Assembly (NCBI RefSeq): GCF_030410395.1
Contig: NZ_JAUHHF010000004.1
Span: forward strand, 1-64,000
Reading direction: 5' to 3'
Origin: Zwartia panacis
Lineage (GTDB): Bacteria; Pseudomonadota; Gammaproteobacteria; Burkholderiales; Burkholderiaceae_B
DNA: 64,000 nucleotides
The position numbers and the translations under genes were made by a program. Positions 26,251 through 35,500 of this stretch are shown here, one piece after another. Below the pieces are notes generated by a model that saw only the letters and a list, made by a program, of their open reading frames with translations, did not search any database and was not told where the DNA came from. Positions within the stretch are counted from its first letter, which is position 1; the number at the start of each line of letters is the position of its first letter.

Positions 26251-28968
26251 ATGACAGACTTAACTGAAAAATTATCCCAAGGCTGGCAAACGATTCGCGA
26301 TGAATCTGGTCAGGCGATCGAGTGGATTGGACGTGTGCGAGGTAATGCACGCAGTGTGGATAACGAGGCCGACAGTTTAATCACCAAGCTTCGACGGATT
26401 CGCAATCAAGCTAAAAGTTTATCGATTGCTTCTCGTTTGCCGTCCACAGTAGGATTTTTTGGTCTTTCCCAGGCGGGCAAGTCCTATCTGATTTCTGCAT
26501 TAGCTGCCGGTGCTGACGGCAAGCTTGAAACTGAAGTGGATGGAAAACGTCTGGATTTTTTGACGCACATCAATCCTCCCGGTGGAGGCAAGGAAGCGAC
26601 TGGCTTAGTGACGCGATTTAGTTTTAAAGCGAAACAGGGACCCGCCGGCTTTCCTTTGGAGTTGAAATTATTCGAAGAAATCGAATTGGCGAAAATCCTG
26701 TCCAATTCGTATTTCAATGATTTTAATTTCGAAAAAATTGGCGATGCTATTGACTTGAATGCTGCGAAGCAACAGCTCGCTCTGCTTGAGTCCAGACGAT
26801 TGAGTCAACGCGTGCCTGGGGTGACAGAAGATGACATGGTTTCTTTCTGGGATTATTTGCGTGAAAGTTATGCATCTTCGATCAGAGGGCTAGAGACTGA
26901 TTTTCTGCCCCGTGCGGTCGAGCTTGCGCCATTTTTGTCGCTGAGTGATCGTGCACTCCTTTTTTCTTGCCTCTGGCGTGAGTCGCCAGCGTTGACTCAA
27001 ACTTTTCTGATGTTGTCTCAGACGCTTGCAGCGCTGGGTTACCCGGCGCGTGTATACGCACCTATCGATGCTGTTGTTCGTCCGACGGGGCCTGATGGAA
27101 CTTTATCCCAGGCTGATAGCATCATGAACGTTGACATGCTGGAGCGGTTAGGACGTCCGGAGGATATGCCGATTTCAGTGTTGCCCTTATGCTCAGGGGA
27201 GGTGAGATCCGCGCAAAACTTAACCATGGCTCAACTTGCTGCCTTGACAGCCGAGTTGATTTTTCCCTTGGTGAATGTGCCGCATCAAAAGATTTTCGAA
27301 GAAGTCGATTTACTTGATTTTCCCGGGTATCGAGGACGCCTGGGTCTCGATTCACTGGTGGATATTTCTTCGGCACAAGCCAAAGAGAAATCTGGAAATC
27401 CAGTCGCTCAACTGCTTTTACGCGGCAAGGTGGCTTATTTGTTTGAGCGTTATACCGATACGCAGGAAATGAATGTTCTGGTTGTATGTACGGCATCGCA
27501 CAAGCAATCCGATGTCACTGAGGTCGGTCCTGTTTTGACGGAATGGATTCGCAAAACACAGGGGGATAGCGCCTCAGAACGTGCCAAGCGTTTGCCTGGT
27601 CTGATTTGGGCTGTCACGATGTTCGACATGAAGATCGCAGACTCGCTGAGCAAAGATGAGGATATGCTGCACACAGTCTGGAACAACCTCGTGAAGATGA
27701 CAATGCTCGAGCGTTTCGGAAACTTCGATTGGATGCAAGACTGGGCCAATGGGTCGCCCTTCAGTAATACTTTTCTGGTTCGTAAGCCTCGCATGCCTGT
27801 CGCGTTTCTTGACATGGAAAATGGTCAGGAAACAGGGGTGACTGCATCGACAACTAATCAAATCGCTTTAATGGAGCGGACATTTTCTCAAGCCGAGTTG
27901 ATTCAAAATCATGTTTCCGAGCCAGGCGTGGCATGGAAGGCAATGATGGCTCTAAACGATGGCGGAGTCGAGCGTTTGAGTCATTACCTTGCAAAAGTTT
28001 CTGTCCGTCAATTTAAACTTGATCGAATCGCAGAGCAGTTGGAAGCTGTGCTGCATGATTTGGTGGATAACCGTTTAGGTCGTTGGTTCCATCAAGACGG
28101 TATGGGTGAGATTGAAGCTAAGCGTAAAGTCGCTCAACAAGTTGTGACGGCACTAAGGCCGCGTATCCCGCTATTGGCGGAATTGCAGAGTAAATTGATC
28201 TTATCTGACTCCGTTTTGCAAGGCCTATATCTCGGTGCTGATTCTTCATCTGAAGCTGCAACTTCAGAAACGAGTGAAGAAACCCCTACCGCGCTCAATT
28301 TAGGTGACGATCCCTTTGGCTTGGATGATGCCCTGGATATTTTTGGTGATCAACCCAAGACAATTTCAGCATCGAGCACACGTGCTTTGCAACCCCTAAG
28401 CAGTGATGCACGCTTTGCGCAAGCTGTCTTGCGTGAGTGGATTGAACATCTGCGCAATATTCCGAGTCAGAATGCACTACTTGGATATTTTGGATTGCCC
28501 AAAGAAGCAACCGAGATGCTATGTGACGAGTTGATCACAGCTGCAACTCGACTGGATATTCAAAAACAATTGCTTTCTTCGTTGAGTGGTGTGGAGCAAG
28601 TGGGTACCAAGCGTGAACGTTTGGTTGACCGTCAGGCTATGGCAGCTAAAACGTTGCTTGGTGATTTTGTAGCATGGTTGGGTTATATCAAGGTTCCTTT
28701 GGCGCAGAGGCCAGATAGTCGAATACGGACAGGCCACAAGTTATTTGAACTTCCTTCAAGCATTCCTAAAGGCAAGTTGCCGACGATTGGCAATGAAGCT
28801 GTGGATCACACACGTATTTACATGGGCGACTGGCTTGTCGGTTTCGCACAAATGGTGCTGGATAACGCAGGCCATGATGGGGGTCGTGAAATCAGGCCAG
28901 AACAAAATGCTGAGCTTGGAAACTTAATCACCAAATTGAATGCAGTCAGAGTGGTTTCTGGATCATGA
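26251..28968 (+). CDS. srfC: SrfC-like protein, dynamin-like GTPase
   Basis: 905 residues, cytoplasmic or peripheral to the membrane. GTPase motifs: G1 F-G-L-S-Q-A-G-K-S near residue 75, G3 L-L-D-F-P-G-Y-R-G near 355, and a probable G4 V-T-M-F-D-M near 455. The size, the large insertions and the helical C-terminal half resemble dynamin-related and SrfC 'putative virulence factor' proteins. An acidic, serine-rich loop at about 665-710 (G-A-D-S-S-S-E-A-A-T) separates two regions. GAGGT precedes the ATG. The stop overlaps the next start (ATGA at 28965-28968), indicating translational coupling. Target membrane or partner unknown. Confidence 0.86.
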   Translation: MTDLTEKLSQGWQTIRDESGQAIEWIGRVRGNARSVDNEADSLITKLRRIRNQAKSLSIASRLPSTVGFFGLSQAGKSYLISALAAGADGKLETEVDGKRLDFLTHINPPGGGKEATGLVTRFSFKAKQGPAGFPLELKLFEEIELAKILSNSYFNDFNFEKIGDAIDLNAAKQQLALLESRRLSQRVPGVTEDDMVSFWDYLRESYASSIRGLETDFLPRAVELAPFLSLSDRALLFSCLWRESPALTQTFLMLSQTLAALGYPARVYAPIDAVVRPTGPDGTLSQADSIMNVDMLERLGRPEDMPISVLPLCSGEVRSAQNLTMAQLAALTAELIFPLVNVPHQKIFEEVDLLDFPGYRGRLGLDSLVDISSAQAKEKSGNPVAQLLLRGKVAYLFERYTDTQEMNVLVVCTASHKQSDVTEVGPVLTEWIRKTQGDSASERAKRLPGLIWAVTMFDMKIADSLSKDEDMLHTVWNNLVKMTMLERFGNFDWMQDWANGSPFSNTFLVRKPRMPVAFLDMENGQETGVTASTTNQIALMERTFSQAELIQNHVSEPGVAWKAMMALNDGGVERLSHYLAKVSVRQFKLDRIAEQLEAVLHDLVDNRLGRWFHQDGMGEIEAKRKVAQQVVTALRPRIPLLAELQSKLILSDSVLQGLYLGADSSSEAATSETSEETPTALNLGDDPFGLDDALDIFGDQPKTISASSTRALQPLSSDARFAQAVLREWIEHLRNIPSQNALLGYFGLPKEATEMLCDELITAATRLDIQKQLLSSLSGVEQVGTKRERLVDRQAMAAKTLLGDFVAWLGYIKVPLAQRPDSRIRTGHKLFELPSSIPKGKLPTIGNEAVDHTRIYMGDWLVGFAQMVLDNAGHDGGREIRPEQNAELGNLITKLNAVRVVSGS

Positions 28969-29969
28969 AGAAAACAAGGCCCGAACTTAAATCAGCAGCC
29001 AGCGGCAGACCTGGCGAGGGAATTTTGGTTTTGTCTGGCTGGGAAAGCAGCACCCTTGAAATTGGTGCAAGCGCAGAGGTATGCATTCAACGTAATCAGG
29101 ATCACCGCTATCTTGGGGAGCACGCACAGTGGGTGGCGACGCAGACATGGCATCAGGTGAGTTTGTCCGAAGAATTGTCCGATGATGCTGTCGTACTGAC
29201 GTTTGATGCCCGTTTAGTGGATCCGCTCATCGAAAATCCCCAAATGACCTACCAGTTGCAAGCACGTATTGGAACTGAGTCCGGAGTAGGTGTGATGCGT
29301 ATTCGTGAAGGCATTATGTCTTCTCGCGCGGCGGGGCAGAGCGCTGATCCTGTGACGCACGTTGCGCGGCCTATTCAGCAAGTTCCAGTGGTTGAGGCAA
29401 CTCAGGTCGTGCCTGAGCCTGAAATAAACGCTGAAAGCGCGCCTGTTGTCATGCCGGATCCAAAAAAATCTAAAACTGGTTTGTTGATCGGTTTAGTCGT
29501 TTTATTTTTACTGTTGATCGCGGGCTATTTTGCCTGGAAGCACTTGAGTACTCCTGAAACCCCCTCAACGAGTCTGAGTACTCCATCAACACCGCCTGTC
29601 GTGACGAGCGCTCCTGTCGAGCCGCCAGCTTGCAGCGCGGAGGCCTTAAAAGTTGCAAAAGATGATCTGGTTTTTATCCAGAGTTGCCTCAAAACGAACC
29701 CTGAGTCTGATCAGGTTTTGTCAGTGATTGCTGCAGCCAAAGATTTAAAACGCTGTGATGTGGTGCAGCGTCTGTATGCATTCAAAGGGCAGTCAGGCGA
29801 TGCAAAAATTGCTCTGGCTTATGCGCGTGAATTCGATCCAGCAACGTTTGTAGCGGGTTGCCTGACTGCTGCTGACAAAGAGACTGCAATCTACTGGTAT
29901 GAGCTGGTGCTGTCCAAAGAGCCGGAGAATGCAGAGGTCAAAGCTCGCATCGAAGCGTTAAGGAAATAA
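28965..29969 (+). CDS. Unrecognised single-pass membrane protein of the srf-like operon
   Basis: 334 residues. N-terminal domain (1-130) looks like a compact beta-rich cytoplasmic domain. A linker leads to one membrane helix at about 170-193 (K-K-S-K-T-G-L-L-I-G-L-V-V-L-F), then a Pro/Thr/Ser-rich stretch and a C-terminal domain (about 225-334) with three or four cysteines and TPR/Sel1-like helices (W-Y-E-L-V-L-S-K-E-P-E-N-A-E-V-K). Lysines before the helix put the N-terminus inside. It could link the cytoplasmic SrfB/SrfC to periplasmic parts. I do not recognise a family. Confidence 0.8.
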   Translation: MKKTRPELKSAASGRPGEGILVLSGWESSTLEIGASAEVCIQRNQDHRYLGEHAQWVATQTWHQVSLSEELSDDAVVLTFDARLVDPLIENPQMTYQLQARIGTESGVGVMRIREGIMSSRAAGQSADPVTHVARPIQQVPVVEATQVVPEPEINAESAPVVMPDPKKSKTGLLIGLVVLFLLLIAGYFAWKHLSTPETPSTSLSTPSTPPVVTSAPVEPPACSAEALKVAKDDLVFIQSCLKTNPESDQVLSVIAAAKDLKRCDVVQRLYAFKGQSGDAKIALAYAREFDPATFVAGCLTAADKETAIYWYELVLSKEPENAEVKARIEALRK

Positions 29970-29970
29970 A

Positions 29971-31968
29971 ATGCAGATGAAAACATTTTCGGCTGTCGGT
30001 CTTTGCCTCATTGGTTTGATTTTCTCATCCGCAAGTGTGGGGCAGGGCAATTCAAACAAACCTCTGCTTCAAGAGGGAAAGAAATCACTTTACCAGCGAG
30101 TATTAACCACACCGAATTGCAAGCTGTATGCTAAGCCAGGCGATCAGAGTGGTGCCGCGCAAGAAGCCTTTAGTCGTTATTACGTCTATCAGAAACAAGA
30201 AAGCGCTGGAAAAAAGTGGATAGAAGTCGGAATTGATACAGTCGGAAAAAAAATTGGCTGGTTAGATGCTGCGTGCACGGTAGAGTGGAAAATGCAGATG
30301 TCACTAGCGTTTACCAACCCAGCCAATCGCCAGCTTTCATTATTTTTTAAGGATCGGGAAAGTATTGAAAAAATTCTCGATTCTGCTGATCCAGCGGCAA
30401 CCTATGCACCAATCCTGGACAGCATGGCAAAAGTGGGTCGCAATCCGCAGGTCGTCGCAAAAGAACCAGAGTTATATGTTGATTTTCGAAAGAACTTTTA
30501 CTTGCTGCCTATTTTGCAAGCTGAAGAAGTGATGAGCGATGCCGGCTTTAATGTCAGGCTATTAGAAGTTGCCTCTGTCAGCAGACAAGATCCTTCAGCC
30601 AATGCCGCAGTGAGTCCCCAGGTTGTTCAAAGTTCGATCAAGGCTTTCAGTGCCGGCGTAGTGTTTGTCATGGATTCCACCTTGTCCATGGATCCCTATA
30701 TCGAGCGCATGCGTGCGGTGATGAAAACCATCTATGCCCGCATGGAAAAAGAAAAGATAGACGACAAAGTCAAGTTTGGACTGGTGGCATTTCGATCGGC
30801 CTTATCGGCTGTGCCAGCCATTGAGTACAACACACGTATCTATGCTGATCCTACCCAAGTCAAAAATGGTGCTGACTTCTTTGAAAAAATTAAAGACTTA
30901 AAAGCGACAAAAATATCGACCCCCAAGTTTGATGAAGATCCTTACGCAGGCGTGAAAGAGGCGCTTGAAAAGATCAATTGGAACGAGTTTGGTGCGCGCT
31001 ATATCGTACTTGTGACGGACGCTGGAGCGCTCGAAGCCAGCGATCCTTTGTCCACCACGGGGCTGGATGCACAGGCTATTCGCGAGCTTGCCAAAGAGAA
31101 GGGCGTGGCACTCTATGTTCTGCACTTAAAAACGCCTGAGGGTGTTAAAAATCATCAATCCGCGCAGCGTCAGTACGATACCTTAGCATTCAATTCGGTT
31201 GCCAATCGAGCGCTTTATTATCCTGTCGATGCAGGACGCGTGAATGTTTTTGGTGACACGATCGAAAGCCTCGGGCAGTCCCTTGTGAGCCAGATTAAAC
31301 AAGCATCGATGGGCGAGGTGGTGGCGGGTAGTGCATTGACTGCGGCGCAAGTCCCTCCCACACAGCCTCCCGCTGCACCCGCAGGTTCACCGGCTGCGGC
31401 GATCGCCCGGGATTCCGCATTGCTTGGTCGTGCCATGCAGCTGGCCTATCTGGGTGGGGCCACAAATACCAAGGCACCGCCTTTCTTTAAGGCCTGGATT
31501 AGCGATCGCGATTTAGTCAAACAAAACATACCAACGACTGAAGTACGCGTTTTATTAACCAAAGCTCAGTTGAGCGATTTAAGTTCGGTTGTCACTCAGA
31601 TTGTTGATGCGGCCAATGCTTCGCTGGTCTCGCCTACTGACATGTTTGATCGCCTGCGTTCTGTTGCGGCGACGATGGGTCGTGACCCGAATGATTTGAG
31701 GCAGGGGAACGCTCAAAAACTCGGACAAATGGGTTTGCTCGGAGAGTATCTTGAGGGATTGCCCTACAAAAGCGATGTGATGGGCCTGGATGAAGAAAGT
31801 TGGAAAGCCATGTCAGTCGCAGCACAGACCCAATTCATGATGCGGTTGAATACAAAACTCAAGCAATATCAAAGTTTTAACGCCGATACAGGCTCCTGGG
31901 TATCGCTTGCGAAAGGCAGCGTTCCAAGCGAAGCAGTCTATCCTGTTCCTTTAGAGTCTTTACCCTAG
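29971..31968 (+). CDS. Exported VWA-domain protein resembling the periplasmic part of PpkA
   Basis: 665 residues. A signal peptide (M-K-T-F-S-A-V-G-L-C-L then A-S-V-G-Q-G) precedes an SH3-like region (about 45-105: L-Y-A-K-P-G-D, G-K-K-I-G-W-L-D). Next comes a von Willebrand A domain (about 228-420) whose MIDAS begins F-V-M-D-S-T-L-S-M and includes V-L-V-T-D-A-G-A. After an Ala/Pro-rich linker follows a helical C-terminal domain. The SH3-like-plus-VWA layout recalls the periplasmic half of the T6SS kinase PpkA, but there is no kinase domain here. Starts at ATG 29971 with AGGA; the ABC ATPase GTG follows one base after the stop. Confidence 0.82.
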   Translation: MQMKTFSAVGLCLIGLIFSSASVGQGNSNKPLLQEGKKSLYQRVLTTPNCKLYAKPGDQSGAAQEAFSRYYVYQKQESAGKKWIEVGIDTVGKKIGWLDAACTVEWKMQMSLAFTNPANRQLSLFFKDRESIEKILDSADPAATYAPILDSMAKVGRNPQVVAKEPELYVDFRKNFYLLPILQAEEVMSDAGFNVRLLEVASVSRQDPSANAAVSPQVVQSSIKAFSAGVVFVMDSTLSMDPYIERMRAVMKTIYARMEKEKIDDKVKFGLVAFRSALSAVPAIEYNTRIYADPTQVKNGADFFEKIKDLKATKISTPKFDEDPYAGVKEALEKINWNEFGARYIVLVTDAGALEASDPLSTTGLDAQAIRELAKEKGVALYVLHLKTPEGVKNHQSAQRQYDTLAFNSVANRALYYPVDAGRVNVFGDTIESLGQSLVSQIKQASMGEVVAGSALTAAQVPPTQPPAAPAGSPAAAIARDSALLGRAMQLAYLGGATNTKAPPFFKAWISDRDLVKQNIPTTEVRVLLTKAQLSDLSSVVTQIVDAANASLVSPTDMFDRLRSVAATMGRDPNDLRQGNAQKLGQMGLLGEYLEGLPYKSDVMGLDEESWKAMSVAAQTQFMMRLNTKLKQYQSFNADTGSWVSLAKGSVPSEAVYPVPLESLP

Positions 31969-31969
31969 C

Positions 31970-32686
31970 GTGATTGATTCAGTCCTCGATATTGTCGACA
32001 TGAGGGTTTCCCGCGGCAGGGAGGGTGACGCTTATGAAGTTATCCTGGGCGCATTGAAATTAGATTCAGGAGAGGTTGCTGCGATTGTTGGGCCGAGTGG
32101 CTGCGGCAAAAGTACTCTCCTTGAAGCGATCGGTTTGCTTTTAGAACCGAAGTCCGTCTCGCGTCATTGTCTCGGTGCGTTTGATTTGACGCATGATTTG
32201 CAATGCTCGGCGGATACCAGAGAGAAACGGTGGGCAAGATTGAGACAGCACAAGCTCGGTTTTGTCCCACAAAGTGGCGGTTTATTACCCTTTCTCAACG
32301 TCAAGCAAAACATTGAGCTGTCAAGAAGCCTGGTAGGCCTGAAGGGTAAAGATGATTTGCTAGAACATGTCATTGATCGCTTGCGCTTGGGAAAACTACT
32401 TGAACGCATGCCATCGGAACTCTCTATCGGTGAGCGTCAACGTGTTTCTTTTGTTCGCGGGATCGCTCACAGGCCAAGTTTGATCCTGGCCGACGAGCCC
32501 ACAGCAGCGCTTGATCCTATATTGGCAAGAGAGTTGTTTAGCTTGATCGTTGAAATCGCTCGCGAGTTCAGGATTGGGGCGCTCATTGTGACGCATGAGT
32601 GGTCGTTGGTTTCTGATGTTGGCATTCGTAAAATCGTTGGTACTGTCAGTGCTCAAAGAAGGACGATCTTCGATGAGTGCAACTAA
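31970..32686 (+). CDS. ABC transporter ATP-binding protein (TagT/LolD-like)
   Basis: 238 residues with all motifs: Walker A G-P-S-G-C-G-K-S-T, Q-loop F-V-P-Q-S-G, signature L-S-I-G-E-R-Q-R-V, Walker B L-I-L-A-D-E-P-T-A-A-L-D and H-loop L-I-V-T-H-E. It belongs with the LolD/MacB/FtsE group that powers mechanotransmission rather than classical import. GTG start at 31970, right after the preceding TAG. The permease start lies 14 bases inside its 3' end. By order and partners it matches TagT of type VI secretion loci. Confidence 0.93.
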   Translation: MIDSVLDIVDMRVSRGREGDAYEVILGALKLDSGEVAAIVGPSGCGKSTLLEAIGLLLEPKSVSRHCLGAFDLTHDLQCSADTREKRWARLRQHKLGFVPQSGGLLPFLNVKQNIELSRSLVGLKGKDDLLEHVIDRLRLGKLLERMPSELSIGERQRVSFVRGIAHRPSLILADEPTAALDPILARELFSLIVEIAREFRIGALIVTHEWSLVSDVGIRKIVGTVSAQRRTIFDECN

Positions 32687-33914
32687 TATGTATTCAACAT
32701 TATCAGCACCTCCACTTAAGGTGCTAATGAGTCTTGGTTTAAGTGACTTATTGCATGATCGCAAAGTTTCGATCTGTATCATGGCTTCGATCGTCGCCGT
32801 TGTTGCGCCTTTGTTGCTCTTGTTTGGTTTGAAATTTGGCATCGTGAGTCAAATGCGCACCGAGTTACTCTCTGATCCTCGAAATTTAGAAATCAGAATG
32901 CTGGCAAGTGCGAAACTTGATCAAGTGTGGTTTGACAAAATGCGACAGTCACAGAATGTTGCTTTCATTCTGCCCATGACGAGATCGTTAAACACTATTG
33001 CTGATTTGTATGTGGATAGCCGTCGCTTTGCGGAAAGCGTCGAGTTGATCCCGACCGCAGCGGGTGATCCAGTATTGAGCGGCGTCTCGATTCCCAGCGC
33101 AAGAGATGAAGTGGTCTTGAGTGCATCAGCCGCCACGCGACTGGGGATTCAGGCTGGCGAAAAGATTCAAATTCGAGTGTCTCGAATTTTTGAAAATAGA
33201 ACCGAACGCGCTCAGATAGAAGTGCGCGTTTTGGCAGTTTTACCCACCGAGTCTTTTTCCAGGCCGGCAGTTTTTCTGTCGTTACCCCTCTTGGTTGAAA
33301 TCGAAGATTTCCGGGATGGTTTCAAAATCCCCGGATTCGGGATTGAGACAGGTGGTGAAATACAGCCCCGAACGCATTTCGCAAGAGCCAGAATCTATGC
33401 AGACAAGATTGAGCATGTTGAGAACTTGGCAAATCGGCTCACAGAGGAGGGGATCGAGACCTCTAGCCGTCTGGCAGAAATCAAATCTGTACAGTCCATC
33501 GACAAAGTTCTAGGCATTGTATTTGGGGTAATCGCCTGGATTGCCATTCTTGGCTGCGCAGCTTCATTAATTGGCGCATTGATGGCAAATATCGATCGCA
33601 AGAGAAAAGATCTCGCATTATTGCGTCTGATGGGCTATGGAAAAGTCGCGATGCAGCTATATGTGGTCATGCAATCCGCTTTATTGACGTTTGTTGGTTT
33701 TTGCGTGGGTTGTCTGATGTATCTGCTGGGCAGTCAGTTATTTAATCAAATGCTTGGGCAGTATATGCAGGCGGATCGATTTGTTTGCCGACTGGAACCC
33801 ATACATTTTATTTTCGCACTTGCAGGTGCGCTATTGCTTGCGATCATTGTTGCAGGAGTTGGTGGTGTGTTTGTCACCAAAATTGAACCCGCGGAGAGTT
33901 TGCGTGATCTTTAA
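32673..33914 (+). CDS. FtsX/MacB-like permease (TagS/LolE-like)
   Basis: 413 residues from ATG 32673, which has AGGA ten bases before it and overlaps the ATPase gene. One N-terminal helix (about 32-55), a large periplasmic domain (about 56-275), then three helices (about 279-305, 325-355, 376-400) separated by the FtsX-type cytoplasmic loop D-R-K-R-K-D-L-A-L-L-R-L-M-G-Y. This is the topology of MacB/LolCE-type permeases that couple ATP hydrolysis to periplasmic movement. The stop overlaps the next start by 11 bases. Corresponds to TagS in the T6SS sensing module. Confidence 0.9.
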   Translation: MSATNMYSTLSAPPLKVLMSLGLSDLLHDRKVSICIMASIVAVVAPLLLLFGLKFGIVSQMRTELLSDPRNLEIRMLASAKLDQVWFDKMRQSQNVAFILPMTRSLNTIADLYVDSRRFAESVELIPTAAGDPVLSGVSIPSARDEVVLSASAATRLGIQAGEKIQIRVSRIFENRTERAQIEVRVLAVLPTESFSRPAVFLSLPLLVEIEDFRDGFKIPGFGIETGGEIQPRTHFARARIYADKIEHVENLANRLTEEGIETSSRLAEIKSVQSIDKVLGIVFGVIAWIAILGCAASLIGALMANIDRKRKDLALLRLMGYGKVAMQLYVVMQSALLTFVGFCVGCLMYLLGSQLFNQMLGQYMQADRFVCRLEPIHFIFALAGALLLAIIVAGVGGVFVTKIEPAESLRDL

Positions 33915-35490
33915 AAAAATATCACTTTGGATGTGTGCGTTAAGCATGTCGCTGACATGTTCTGTCGGTATTGCCGCAGCTTGGGAATCACGGTTTTTCA
34001 ATCCTAAACCGACGGACGGAGATGTCGTGATGCCATTGCCCTGTGAGGGATCAATGGTTTTTCGTCGTGTGCATATTCCTTTAACCAAGCCACTTGAAGA
34101 TTTTGGCGTGACGCTTGGTTCGGAAGGGGCCGCGCTGCGGTATCTGGAACAAGCCCATCCAGCGTACATCGCAGGCAGCTTTACTACCAGCACGCCAAAT
34201 CCTGGTCGATATTATTTAATGGCTAAATATGAAGTCACAGAGCTTCAATATCAGTCTGTCATGCAAGATACCTGTCCCAGACCTTCGATGAAACTGATGC
34301 TTCCAAAAGTTGAAATCAGCTGGTTTGAGGCGATGCAGTTCAGCGATAAGCTCAATCTTTGGCTACGGGCCAATGCGCTCAAGAGTTTGCCTGTGGAAGA
34401 CGGTGTCGCCGGATTCGCGAGGTTGCCAACAGAGGTCGAATGGGAATTTGCCGCGCGTGGAGGCAATAGTGTTTCTAGTACCGAGTTTCGAGAAGCGACC
34501 TTTCCGATGCCCGAAGGAATGAATAAATATGTCTGGTTTGGCGGATCTCAATCCTCCAACGGTAAGCTTCAATTGGCAGGTTTGCTTCAGCCTAACCCAT
34601 TAGGGCTGCATGACATGCTGGGTAACGCGGATGAAATGATGTTTGAATCTTTTCGTTTGAATAAACTTGACCGATTTCATGGTCAGGCAGGTGGTTTCAT
34701 CGTACGCGGCGCCAACTTTATGACGCCTGAGAGTGATGTGCGAACCTCCTGGAGGCAAGAACAAACTTACTATCGTGAGTCTGCGCCAAATAAACAGAAA
34801 ACCTCAGGGTTCAGGCTGGTCGTCGTCGCGCCATCATTGACCTCTTCAAAACGCAGCCAGGAAATTGAACAGGGGTGGTCTGAACTGGGCACGCGAGAAA
34901 ATGCTCCTTCTCCATCCCCGCAATCACAGCAATCCAATTCGACGAGTACGGTTGAACGCCTGAGTAATTTGATGACAGGCTTGAAAGACGAGAAGCTTAA
35001 AAAAGAACTTGAGTCTTTACGGACAGAGCTGCGCAGCAGCAATCAGACTCGTGATGAACAAAGGAGTATTGCGATTCGTTCGGCACTTCAACAAGGCGCG
35101 TTTATGTGTGTATTACTTAATCGCGAGGGTCGTTTCTATGATGGGTTGAAGAAAAATTACGACGAGAGTTGCGCAAAGGTTGAAACACTACCCAAAGAGG
35201 ATCAAGCGCGTTGTTCATTGATTAAACGCAACGTCGATACACGCCAAGCCGCCCAGGAACTTGCACTGGGTCTTTACTCTGACAGCATTGTCGAGGCTGG
35301 TGCAATCTACACCACTCAGATGGTGTCGCCCGAGGTTGCGGTTAAACGTCAGCAATTATTGTCGAGAAAGAGCAGCAATCTTGGCGCTTACGTGGATACA
35401 TATTGGTCTCACTTGGAACAGTATTTGAAGGACCGGAAAGTCACTCAAACTGAGTGGTTGTCTGCCTGTAAAAAAGTTTCGGTAAATTAA
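33904..35490 (+). CDS. Exported SUMF1/FGE-fold protein (TagR/PvdO-like) with coiled-coil tail
   Basis: 528 residues from GTG 33904, which has GGAG seven bases upstream and begins a good signal peptide (I-F-K-K-I-S-L-W ... G-I-A-A-A-W). The SUMF1 fold spans about 100-305: E-V-T-E-L-Q-Y, R-L-P-T-E-V-E-W-E-F-A-A-R-G-G, G-L-H-D-M-L-G-N-A-D-E and S-G-F-R-L-V. The late segment where formylglycine-generating enzymes carry catalytic cysteines (R-G-A-N-F ... G-F-R) has none. A Ser/Pro linker, a coiled coil (about 347-390) and a helical domain with cysteines follow. TagR of type VI systems has the same fold and regulates PpkA in the periplasm. Confidence 0.87.
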   Translation: MIFKKISLWMCALSMSLTCSVGIAAAWESRFFNPKPTDGDVVMPLPCEGSMVFRRVHIPLTKPLEDFGVTLGSEGAALRYLEQAHPAYIAGSFTTSTPNPGRYYLMAKYEVTELQYQSVMQDTCPRPSMKLMLPKVEISWFEAMQFSDKLNLWLRANALKSLPVEDGVAGFARLPTEVEWEFAARGGNSVSSTEFREATFPMPEGMNKYVWFGGSQSSNGKLQLAGLLQPNPLGLHDMLGNADEMMFESFRLNKLDRFHGQAGGFIVRGANFMTPESDVRTSWRQEQTYYRESAPNKQKTSGFRLVVVAPSLTSSKRSQEIEQGWSELGTRENAPSPSPQSQQSNSTSTVERLSNLMTGLKDEKLKKELESLRTELRSSNQTRDEQRSIAIRSALQQGAFMCVLLNREGRFYDGLKKNYDESCAKVETLPKEDQARCSLIKRNVDTRQAAQELALGLYSDSIVEAGAIYTTQMVSPEVAVKRQQLLSRKSSNLGAYVDTYWSHLEQYLKDRKVTQTEWLSACKKVSVN

Positions 35491-35500
35491 GGAGAAGAAA

